Positions 18,206-26,167 of a DNA stretch of 34,133 nt are shown in pieces (the first letter of the stretch is position 1; each line of letters opens with the position of its first letter). Position numbers and translations under genes: made by a program. The DNA lies in NCBI GenBank assembly GCA_024640885.1, contig JAHEEC010000041.1, positions 1-34,133 on the forward strand. The letters are read 5' to 3'. The DNA is from Bacteroidota bacterium. Lineage in GTDB: Bacteria > Bacteroidota > Bacteroidia > Bacteroidales > GCA-2748055. The notes under the pieces are model-generated. The model searched no databases and was not told where the DNA came from. It saw only the letters and a list, made by a program, of their open reading frames with translations.

Positions 18206-19738
18206 CTAGTAACCGGGGTTTTGTACCAGGACGCCATGGTTGGCATCGATCTGCTGTTGTGGAATGGGTGCATAAAGCCTGTCCACGTTTGCTGCACTTA
18301 CAAGGGACATTACCGATTGGTAGTTATCCTCCATTTTGCTCCACCGCATCAGATCGATCCAACGCACCGCTTCCATGGCCAGTTCCCTGTATTTTTCATC
18401 CTTCAGTGCCTGAAGGCCTACCTGGTCAATCTGGAGCGGGTCAATTCCTTCACAACCCAGGTTCTCCGTATAATCATATCGGTTATCCTCCTCCCTGGGA
18501 GCAAACTCGGAGTCCGCTGCCCTGGCCCTGAGTTCGTTCAATGTTTGGAGCACTTCCTCAGCGGTTCCAAGGGCGTACCCTGACTGTATTATTGTTTCGG
18601 CTTTCATGAGCTTTACTTCAGCGAGCCTCATGAGGGGGAAATTCTTATCCCTCGATTCGTCGGAAACCCCTTCGATGATCTCACCCGAAGGGACATGGAA
18701 GTGCTTTACATTTCTGCCGCCGTAGTTCGATACCCCTGCGCTTCTTCCGATGGCCCTGACCGAATATTCCAGCCTGACATCCTTGTAGGGCTGGTCAAAG
18801 ATGTCCGTGAGCTTTTTCTCTACCATGAAGGGAGGGGCCGGTGCGAGGGGATCGTTGTCACAGTACCACCTGTACACGCCCATAAAATCGTATTCCTCCC
18901 TTGATTGGCCCTGGCTCTGCCAGATCACCTCTTCGTTGTCATTTTCACCTGCAAAAACATCGATCCATCTGGGAGTGATCCGAAACTGGCCACTGTTAAT
19001 AATGGCTTCACAGGCATCGTATGCTTCCGGCCACTCCTGCCTCCACATGTGGATCCTGGCTGTGAATGCATAAGCAGCCCATTTGCTTCCCCTTCCCCGT
19101 ACATCGTGATCGGATATGTCTCCAAGGCGATCTGGCAGCAGGCTGATGGCAGACTCGAAGTCCATCATGGCCTGGTCTAGGACTTCTGACTGCGGACTCT
19201 TATTCATATAGTTATCCTCCGGGTTTGAACTGGTGGGGACTTCCAGTTGAATGGGTACATCCCTGAAGACCATGGCCAGCATATAGAAAGCATAGCCCCT
19301 GAGAAAATAGGCTTCTCCCAGGATCTCGTTCTTCCTTCCTCCTTCAAATTGCTCATCCGGTATGCCAGGAACCTTTTCCAGTAAAAGGTTCAGATTGACG
19401 ATTCCCTTAATGGGTTCGGTATAGGTGCCGAGCATTCCGTACAGGTCGGTGGTGGCATTGTCCCTGTGGTCCCCTGCCCCGACACCCGACTGTGCATGGT
19501 TGGCGGCCGTCAGCTCGTCGGCAGACACCATAAGCCAGAAGAGGTTCTGCATCATGTGTTTGGAGATGATCCTGCTATAGGCCCCGGTGAGCCCTATTTC
19601 TGCATCCACCGGTTTTGTAAAGAAGTTCTCAAGGTCAATCTGATTCTTGGGGACCTCGTTCAGGAATTCTTCACTACACGAGGAGATGATTAAAATTGAG
19701 CCTAGTGCGATGATGAATTTATTTAGGATTGGTTTCAT
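18206..19738 (-). CDS. SusD-family surface glycan-binding lipoprotein
   Basis: The protein has 510 residues, with a lipoprotein signal (ILIISS then C21, followed by SEEFLNEVPKNQ, a classic SusD start). Features of RagB/SusD proteins include LTGAYSRI, the TPR-like helices with AYFLRGYAFYMLAMVF, the MNKSPQSEVLDQAMMDFESAISLLP segment, the KWAAYAFTARIHMWRQEW repeat and a C-terminal ELAMEAVRWIDLMRW block. It forms the lid of the SusC transporter and binds the oligosaccharide at the cell surface. It lies 10 bases after the SusC stop, as expected for the pair. Confidence 0.96.
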   Translation of the reverse strand: MKPILNKFIIALGSILIISSCSEEFLNEVPKNQIDLENFFTKPVDAEIGLTGAYSRIISKHMMQNLFWLMVSADELTAANHAQSGVGAGDHRDNATTDLYGMLGTYTEPIKGIVNLNLLLEKVPGIPDEQFEGGRKNEILGEAYFLRGYAFYMLAMVFRDVPIQLEVPTSSNPEDNYMNKSPQSEVLDQAMMDFESAISLLPDRLGDISDHDVRGRGSKWAAYAFTARIHMWRQEWPEAYDACEAIINSGQFRITPRWIDVFAGENDNEEVIWQSQGQSREEYDFMGVYRWYCDNDPLAPAPPFMVEKKLTDIFDQPYKDVRLEYSVRAIGRSAGVSNYGGRNVKHFHVPSGEIIEGVSDESRDKNFPLMRLAEVKLMKAETIIQSGYALGTAEEVLQTLNELRARAADSEFAPREEDNRYDYTENLGCEGIDPLQIDQVGLQALKDEKYRELAMEAVRWIDLMRWSKMEDNYQSVMSLVSAANVDRLYAPIPQQQIDANHGVLVQNPGY

Positions 19739-19748
19739 GATTTCCCGG

Positions 19749-22700
19749 TTAAAAGGTCATATTAAATCCAAAAACAAAGGTCTTTGATTGGGGATATGCC
19801 CCGGCATCAATGCCCGGTGAAAGGTTGGCCCCGATGTTTTCACCGGTAATGGTACTGACCTCCGGGTCGAAACCGGAATAGTTGGTCAGAGTCCACAGGT
19901 TGTTGGATGAAAAGTAGATCCGTGCACTGTTTACATGGATCGCAGAGAGCCATTTGGACGGCAGGGAATAACCGATGGTGAGGGTTTTCAACCTGAGGTA
20001 CGATCCATCTTCGATCCACCCGTTGTGGCCCTCCCTCTGGTCAATGTTATTGCCGGCATAGTTGGTGGTCGGGTATTTGGTAACCACATTTCTTTCCCAC
20101 AGCACATTCCCCTCATCGTCGGTCACATCAGCAGCCAGGAACCGGCCCTCAAAAGACTCCCTGGTCCCGTTCACACCCACCGACAGACCAGATGCAACCT
20201 GGTAATCATCAAGGGTTTGCCTGGTGGCATTATAGATGTCATTCCCAAATACGAACTGGAAAAACACTGAAAGGTCAAATCCCTTATAGCTGAAAGTGTT
20301 GGTGATGCCCCCAAAAAATTTCGGCAACGGACGTCCCGTGATGGTCTTGTCCTCGTTGCCCCCGCCATAAGCAATGGAGCCATCCCCATTCTGATCCACC
20401 AGCACCACATATCCCGTAAGACTGTCCACATTTGCCTCCCTCTCATAGGTGAAAAAATTGAGGCCCTGTCCCTCGATGAGAATGCTGTTGTACCCTTTTA
20501 TGCTATCCACCAGCAGTTCATTCACTGTGAATTTATTGGCAGCAATGTTTATATCAGTGGTCCATTTGAAATCGCCGGAGGTGTTGTGGGTAAGCAATGC
20601 TGCCTCGATCCCTTTGTTGGTCACATTGCCGGCATTGTTCCAGGCACCTCCTATTCCTGATGTGATCGGAAGTGATACCTCAAGCAGCAACTTGTCAGAA
20701 ACGCGCTTGTAGTAATCCACATTCAGGTTGATCCTGTTTTGAAAAAGGGAAATATCAAGGCCCCCGTTGATGGTGGTGTGTTCCTCCCAGGAATAACCAT
20801 AGTCGGAGATGGATGTGTACCTTCCCCCGAGCTGCCCCAGGTAGTTCATCACTTCGTTGTCCACATCATAACCGTTGGGGATGATCCCAACCATATAGGA
20901 ACCCCTCCAGGAGTAGTCACCCACCTCCTGGTTGCCGGTTATCCCGTAGCTGAAACGTGGTTTTAGCTGGGTTATGAAGTTTACTCCGTCCATAAATGAC
21001 TCCTTCGCCATGTTCCAACCCACAGAAGCTGCGGGGAATACACCCCAGCGGGTATCTTCACCAAACCTGGAGGAACCATCGTACCTCATGTTCATCTGCA
21101 GCAGGTATCTATCCTTGAAGGAATAGTTGATCCTCCCGAAATATGATTCCAGGGAACTGGCACTGTGGAAATTTTCCGCGGTCAGGATGGCAGGGGAGGA
21201 GGCAAATGTGGTAATATCCGAGATGGGCATTCCCCCCACTTCTGTATAGGTAAGTTCATTCTGGATCCGGGATGCTTCATGCCCCGCCATGGCTGTAAAC
21301 TCGTGTTCCCCGATGCTCCTGGTAAAATTCAGTGTGTTGGTCCACACCCAGGACATTCCGTAGACCGTATTATCGGAGGTCCTGGATGATCCTGGCATCT
21401 TGAGTCCGTCATCGGGGTAGTAATAGGGTGCCCAGAAGAAATTCTCCTTGGAGTCCCTCAGGTCAGTCCCAAGCAGGCTATGAAAAGTCAGTCCCTCGAT
21501 GATCTCCCAGTCAATAAACGCATTGCCTATCACCCGGTTGGTGAAATAATCAAGGCTCTGTTCCCTTGCAAGCATCACAGGATTGGCAATGGCCTTGTTC
21601 CTCAAGTCAATCCCGTAATTTCCAAGCGAATCGTAGACAGGGTAAACCGGACTTGAGGTCAGCGCCGACATCACGACCGGTCCGCCTGTCTTTTTATGGT
21701 TATCCACCTGTGCACTGGAAAAGCTGTTCCTTTGCCTTTGTCCCTCCGACCTTGCCAGGGATAAACTGGTTCCTACCCTGACCTTGTCGGTGAGGTTTAT
21801 ATCCACGTTGGCCCTGAGGCTGTATCTTTGAAATCCAGTGTTGATTACCACACCCTCGGTATCATAGTATCCCCCGCTGATGGAGTATGTGGCTTTTTCG
21901 TTCCCTCCCCTTGCCTGGAGATTTATATTATAGGTGGGAGCATTCCTGAAAATGGCATCCTGCCAGTCCGTATTATACATGGCCACCTCCTCATCACTGA
22001 TGTAGAGAGGACTGGCCGCCGGGGTGCGTTTTTTACGGAGCCCTTCATAGACCAGTTGCTGGTACTCCCTGGAATCCATCAACTCAATCCTGTTGGTGAC
22101 CTGGGATATTCCATAGTAACTGCTCAGTTCCACTATACTGGTCCCTTTTCTGCCCCTTTTGGTGGAGATCAGCACCACACCGTTGGCACCCCTGGCTCCG
22201 TAGATAGCACATGAAGCAGGATCCTTCAACACCTCTATGGATTCAATGTCATCCGGATTGATGTTCGACATGGGATTGATCCGGTCTCCGGAAGATCCGG
22301 TCTGCGGATTGCTGATCTGGGTATTATCCAGTGGGACCCCGTCGATCACATAAAGAGGTTCATTGCTCCTGGCAATGGATCCGATCCCCCTCACCTTGAT
22401 TGATACCCCGCTTCCCGGCGCACCCGTATTGTTGGTAACCATCACTCCGGCAGCCCTTCCCTGCAGAGCCTGGTCCATGCCCAGCACGGGCATATCTTTC
22501 ACAGCTTCGGCTTTCACCGATGAGACGGCCCCGGTCAGATCACTCTTCTTAATGGTGCCATAACCGATCACCACCACTTCCTCCAGCGATTCAATGTCTT
22601 CAACCATTTGCACATCGATAATGGTCCTGTTGCCCACCCTGGTTTCATGTTCGGAGTACCCCACGTATGAGTATACCACCACAGTTTCTCCCGAAGCTAC

Positions 22701-22907
22701 CTGGATGGAGTAGTTGCCGTCAAGATCGGTAACCGTTCCAATGGAGGTTCCCTTTTGAAAGATATTGACCCCAATGAGGGGTTCCCCTGTGGTCCCGTCG
22801 GTCACTGTGCCGGTCACCTCCAGGGCCTGTGAGAACAGGGGGTTGGTCAATCCTGATAAAATGAACAGGAGCCATACCAATGGATGGGTGCATCTGCGTG
22901 CTTTCAT
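19749..22907 (-). CDS. SusC-family TonB-dependent outer-membrane transporter
   Basis: The protein has 1052 residues. After a signal peptide (to NPLFSQ, about residue 26) comes a CarboxypepD_reg-like domain (about 28-115, VTGTVTDGTTGEPLIGVNIF), the linker LEEVVVIGYGTIKKSDLTGAV and the plug (about 118-235) with ALQGRAAGVMV, SIKVRGIGS, PLYVIDGVP and SIEVLKDPASCAIYGARGANGV. The remainder is a TonB-dependent 22-strand barrel ending in aromatic FVFGFNMTF. There is no STN domain, so an anti-sigma-factor relay is not indicated. It would import oligosaccharides with the downstream SusD. The gene starts only 3 bases after the stop of the multidomain glycosidase gene, which shows the two are co-transcribed. 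Confidence 0.97.
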   Translation of the reverse strand: MKARRCTHPLVWLLFILSGLTNPLFSQALEVTGTVTDGTTGEPLIGVNIFQKGTSIGTVTDLDGNYSIQVASGETVVVYSYVGYSEHETRVGNRTIIDVQMVEDIESLEEVVVIGYGTIKKSDLTGAVSSVKAEAVKDMPVLGMDQALQGRAAGVMVTNNTGAPGSGVSIKVRGIGSIARSNEPLYVIDGVPLDNTQISNPQTGSSGDRINPMSNINPDDIESIEVLKDPASCAIYGARGANGVVLISTKRGRKGTSIVELSSYYGISQVTNRIELMDSREYQQLVYEGLRKKRTPAASPLYISDEEVAMYNTDWQDAIFRNAPTYNINLQARGGNEKATYSISGGYYDTEGVVINTGFQRYSLRANVDINLTDKVRVGTSLSLARSEGQRQRNSFSSAQVDNHKKTGGPVVMSALTSSPVYPVYDSLGNYGIDLRNKAIANPVMLAREQSLDYFTNRVIGNAFIDWEIIEGLTFHSLLGTDLRDSKENFFWAPYYYPDDGLKMPGSSRTSDNTVYGMSWVWTNTLNFTRSIGEHEFTAMAGHEASRIQNELTYTEVGGMPISDITTFASSPAILTAENFHSASSLESYFGRINYSFKDRYLLQMNMRYDGSSRFGEDTRWGVFPAASVGWNMAKESFMDGVNFITQLKPRFSYGITGNQEVGDYSWRGSYMVGIIPNGYDVDNEVMNYLGQLGGRYTSISDYGYSWEEHTTINGGLDISLFQNRINLNVDYYKRVSDKLLLEVSLPITSGIGGAWNNAGNVTNKGIEAALLTHNTSGDFKWTTDINIAANKFTVNELLVDSIKGYNSILIEGQGLNFFTYEREANVDSLTGYVVLVDQNGDGSIAYGGGNEDKTITGRPLPKFFGGITNTFSYKGFDLSVFFQFVFGNDIYNATRQTLDDYQVASGLSVGVNGTRESFEGRFLAADVTDDEGNVLWERNVVTKYPTTNYAGNNIDQREGHNGWIEDGSYLRLKTLTIGYSLPSKWLSAIHVNSARIYFSSNNLWTLTNYSGFDPEVSTITGENIGANLSPGIDAGAYPQSKTFVFGFNMTF

Positions 22908-22910
22908 AGG

Positions 22911-25900
22911 TTAGTTTTTGACAATTTTTTTCACATACCTCGCATTTTTTCCCTGGACAACCAGCATATAGATCCCCTTTTCCAGGACACTCAGGTCCAT
23001 AGGAATTCCCTGAATTAAATCCTGCCCGGAGAACTGGCTCCACACTTCCCTTCCATCCGGGGTGAATATCCTTATATGGAAAGCAGAGGCTCCAGTTGTG
23101 TCGGGCAACTTCAGCACTGCCTGTTCCGAAAAAGGATTGGGGGAGACCAGGATCTCCTGCGTTGCCGGTCTTCTTAATTCACTCACTCCCACATGCTCAC
23201 CATAGTTCACCGTGATAAATTGCGGCGTCTCGCTGATCTCCAGCGAAATCATTCCGTTGACAGCCTCCACAGGATAAGGGTACCCTTCGGTTGAACCATC
23301 AGCAAGGCGGATCCCGGAGAGCGAGGCCTCTCCTTCGGGAATTCTTAAGCGATAGGTGGATCTGGTGCCATTGGATGAAGGAACCCACAGGGCGTAAACG
23401 TACCGCTCCCCTGCCTGATCGACGAAACGGTATACATAGGCTGCATTGTCTTCCGAAACGACCTTATCGAAGTACATTCCCTTCAGGATATTCTTCAATG
23501 AGAATACATAATACCAGGAGGTTTTCGGCACATAGTTTTCTGAACTGGAGAGGGTAAGACCGCTGTTTCTCCACCGGGGTTCAGGATTGGGGCCCACATC
23601 ACGGAGCATGAACTGTGCGGCACGGTCCACACCTGCCGAAGAAAGAATCAGGAAGGACCTGGTGATCCACTGTGCCTGGATCTCCTCGGGCGTAAATCCC
23701 CCGAAGGGATTGATCCGGTTCGGCGATTCGTTATTTGTATCGTAACCGAACTCCGTGATCCACACTTCATTTTCCGGTGCATACTCATTTCTCCAGTTAA
23801 TCACTTCAAGGATCCTGGCTTTAAAGCCATCTTCCTCAGGACTGATTCCATTGGCCTGAAGTGAGTAGGCATAGTGGTGCATGTTGATCACATCAATGGG
23901 CCATTGGTGGTCAGGGCGGTTCTCCTGGAACCATCTGTACATCTCTGAAATATATTCAGTTCCCAGGATGCATAATCCGCCCATGACAAATTTCGCTTCG
24001 GGATCAGCCGTTTTCAGACCGTAACCATCTCCCAGTGACCCTGCATGACCATCTGCATTGGCGCTGGCCATTGCAGCGTATTCTTCAGGATAGAAGCGGG
24101 CATCCCGTCCGTCCCAGTCCCGGTCCTGTTCGTTCCAGTCTTCAAAGTAAGTAAGCAAACCGAGTCCGGATTTTTTTAACTGCCCCTCATTCACAAGCAG
24201 TTTCCCATCCGGAACCGAACTGCTTCCGTATCTGGCGGCATACTGGTACATGAGCTGGGCCATTTCAGAATAGGAGCCCGGATCGGTGGGATCTTCATCA
24301 ATGGCGCAGGGCTTGTTGGCAGGATTGGATTCCAGCCAACCGGGGCTTTCCCAGAGGACCGGACATGTGGTAATTCCCAGGGCTTCCAGTTCGGCATAGT
24401 AGGAGTCAAAATCCCAGAAACCGTTCCAGCGGTTGAATTCATACACATCATCCCTGATCTCAGTGAAACTCCATGGATGGTATTCCCTGATAAAACCAAC
24501 AGCTTCCATTTTATCCATGGGTACGTCAATGAAAGAATTGGTGCCCACCATCTGGTCCACAGGATGTTTCACCTGGTAATGAAAAGGAGGGGTTGTGAGT
24601 TCAACCACATTGGAAATTTCCGATAAATTATAAACCTCGTCAAATACCCTGAGCCCAAAATAATAGGACTGAACAGGCACGAGCCCATTGATGCGAACCG
24701 ATTGCCTGCTGCCCGCCTCAAGGGGCTCAGGTACGCCTTCAATATCTGTTGCTGACACCCAGTTTTCAGGAGTAAGCATTTCATGGGCATATTTAATCTC
24801 GAAACCGGCAGGAGTTCCGGTGAGCCCGTCATCGCCTGTGGTGGTCCACGAGAGTTGGGCCATAAAGGATCCTGATGAATCCAGTGAAAGGTCTGTGACC
24901 GGGCCGGGAGAGACCAGATCAGGTTCAAAGGTTACAGCAGCGGTCAAATTGGAAGATCCCGAAATGTGATTGAAGCAATCGTAGGAACGGAGGTCGAAGA
25001 AATAGTGTGTGGCAGGATCCAGTGTGTTTAAATTGAAAACTTCGGGGGATCCTGGCATCCCGGGATCCAGGGTCAGGACCATGTGATCTGCATTGGTCCA
25101 CCCGGCCAGTACCGCCGAGTCGGTGGCAAATCCCAGCTCGTATGTTTTTGAACGGCCGGTATTGTCGTCGGCGGGAGCACTCCATGAAAGAGAGACTGAA
25201 GTGGATCCGGTCGGCGTGGCTGCAAGGTCGGTGATCGGGCCAGGCGGATTGTGGTCGTCTTGCAAGCTCTTCACCAGTTGAATGGTGCCGAACATATCCG
25301 TTTGCTTGAGATTGTCCCCGGTAGGGTTATTCCAGAGCAGTTCAGCATCCGGCGCCCATTGCCCCGAAGGCACAATGGACCTGTCGAGATCAGCGATTTT
25401 AAGTTCAATCCCGATCTGCTTTCCAGGGATGACCTCCCCGAAATTGTGATTCTGTATCAGTGTACTCCATGGGATCAGCAGCTCTATCTGATAACCGGTA
25501 TTGGAAGAACCATTGACAAGTGTATTTGATCTGTTTATTAAACCCTCCGAAGGGGGAGCTTCAAAAAAGGGCTCGTCATCCAGGTCCCAGATGAACCTGT
25601 ACTGATAATTATCATCATCCGATGATTCATCTGTATCCTTCTGGTCCTTTTCATTAAGAAGATCAAAAAACACTTCGGCACAATCGTGAATCCAGAATTT
25701 TGCAGCTCCACTCCCCAGGTTGCGGAGGGTGTCATCGGTTACCTGGATCAGCAGGTAGAGGTTCGCATCATCCCAGAGGGCTTTCCACCGTGCAGAAAAA
25801 TCTGAACTGTCGGAAATTGCACCGGCATACACTTGATCAATGGCCTGGTAAGACACCGAATCCCATTCAGGTCCGCTTACACCATCGATCTCCGGTTGGA

Positions 25901-26036
25901 GCCCGGTCATAGGAATATACCTGACCTTCTGGGCAAAGAGGGCCGGAAGGATACACAAAAGAATGATCACCAGGATGGACCTTGGTTGGAAACAGATTCC
26001 TTGATTAGACTTATGTTCCGAAGGAGCAGGCATCAT
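22911..26036 (-). CDS. Multidomain T9SS-secreted clan GH-A glycosidase: CBM9-like + 2 FN3 + TIM barrel + sorting domain
   Basis: The open frame reaches 26129, but that ATG lies inside a hairpin. I chose the ATG at 26036, which leads to a signal peptide (SILVIILLCILPALFAQ); 26033 is equally possible. The 1041 residues contain a CBM9-like beta-sandwich (about 30-235, PEIDGVSGPEWDSV and ALWDDANLYLLIQVTDDT) and two FN3 domains (about 240-345 and 346-455). A TIM barrel (about 465-830) has likely acid/base E636 in YFEDWNEQDRDW and nucleophile E762 in VWITEFGYDTN. A C-terminal beta domain (about 830-950) and a type A T9SS sorting domain (about 960-1041, ILVSPNPFSEQAV) follow. The motifs place it in clan GH-A, with a GH39/GH30-like feel, but I cannot assign a family. 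It is probably the surface endo-acting enzyme of the PUL. Confidence 0.82.
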   Translation of the reverse strand: MMPAPSEHKSNQGICFQPRSILVIILLCILPALFAQKVRYIPMTGLQPEIDGVSGPEWDSVSYQAIDQVYAGAISDSSDFSARWKALWDDANLYLLIQVTDDTLRNLGSGAAKFWIHDCAEVFFDLLNEKDQKDTDESSDDDNYQYRFIWDLDDEPFFEAPPSEGLINRSNTLVNGSSNTGYQIELLIPWSTLIQNHNFGEVIPGKQIGIELKIADLDRSIVPSGQWAPDAELLWNNPTGDNLKQTDMFGTIQLVKSLQDDHNPPGPITDLAATPTGSTSVSLSWSAPADDNTGRSKTYELGFATDSAVLAGWTNADHMVLTLDPGMPGSPEVFNLNTLDPATHYFFDLRSYDCFNHISGSSNLTAAVTFEPDLVSPGPVTDLSLDSSGSFMAQLSWTTTGDDGLTGTPAGFEIKYAHEMLTPENWVSATDIEGVPEPLEAGSRQSVRINGLVPVQSYYFGLRVFDEVYNLSEISNVVELTTPPFHYQVKHPVDQMVGTNSFIDVPMDKMEAVGFIREYHPWSFTEIRDDVYEFNRWNGFWDFDSYYAELEALGITTCPVLWESPGWLESNPANKPCAIDEDPTDPGSYSEMAQLMYQYAARYGSSSVPDGKLLVNEGQLKKSGLGLLTYFEDWNEQDRDWDGRDARFYPEEYAAMASANADGHAGSLGDGYGLKTADPEAKFVMGGLCILGTEYISEMYRWFQENRPDHQWPIDVINMHHYAYSLQANGISPEEDGFKARILEVINWRNEYAPENEVWITEFGYDTNNESPNRINPFGGFTPEEIQAQWITRSFLILSSAGVDRAAQFMLRDVGPNPEPRWRNSGLTLSSSENYVPKTSWYYVFSLKNILKGMYFDKVVSEDNAAYVYRFVDQAGERYVYALWVPSSNGTRSTYRLRIPEGEASLSGIRLADGSTEGYPYPVEAVNGMISLEISETPQFITVNYGEHVGVSELRRPATQEILVSPNPFSEQAVLKLPDTTGASAFHIRIFTPDGREVWSQFSGQDLIQGIPMDLSVLEKGIYMLVVQGKNARYVKKIVKN

Positions 26037-26111
26037 GCATTGGATTAGAAGGGCAATTCCAGACCAGGCCAGGAAAAAATGAGGTTGGCTGGAGGTTGAA
26101 TGATTAACAGA

Positions 26112-26155
26112 AACAGGGTGACCCGTCAAAATCTGATGATTCGGGCCACCCTGTT
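26112..26155 (-). terminator. Strong hairpin after the first PUL gene (attenuator or processing element)
   Basis: AACAGGGTG at 26112-26120 pairs perfectly with CACCCTGTT at 26147-26155. A second helix, CCCG at 26122-26125 with CGGG at 26142-26145, extends it around one mismatch and a 16-base loop. It begins 12 bases after the stop of the CBM9 gene. No T-run follows, so partial termination or mRNA 3'-end protection is likelier than full termination. Confidence 0.6.
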
Positions 26156-26167
26156 CAGTTCAAAGAT

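Noticed and set aside
18190..18297. N-terminal 36-residue extension of the GH78 protein
   Set aside because: It would overlap the end of susD and bury the signal peptide; the ATG at 18189 gives a normal exported start.
26037..26129. Upstream start at 26129 for the multidomain glycosidase
   Set aside because: That ATG lies inside the intercistronic hairpin and would place a long unstructured leader before the signal peptide.
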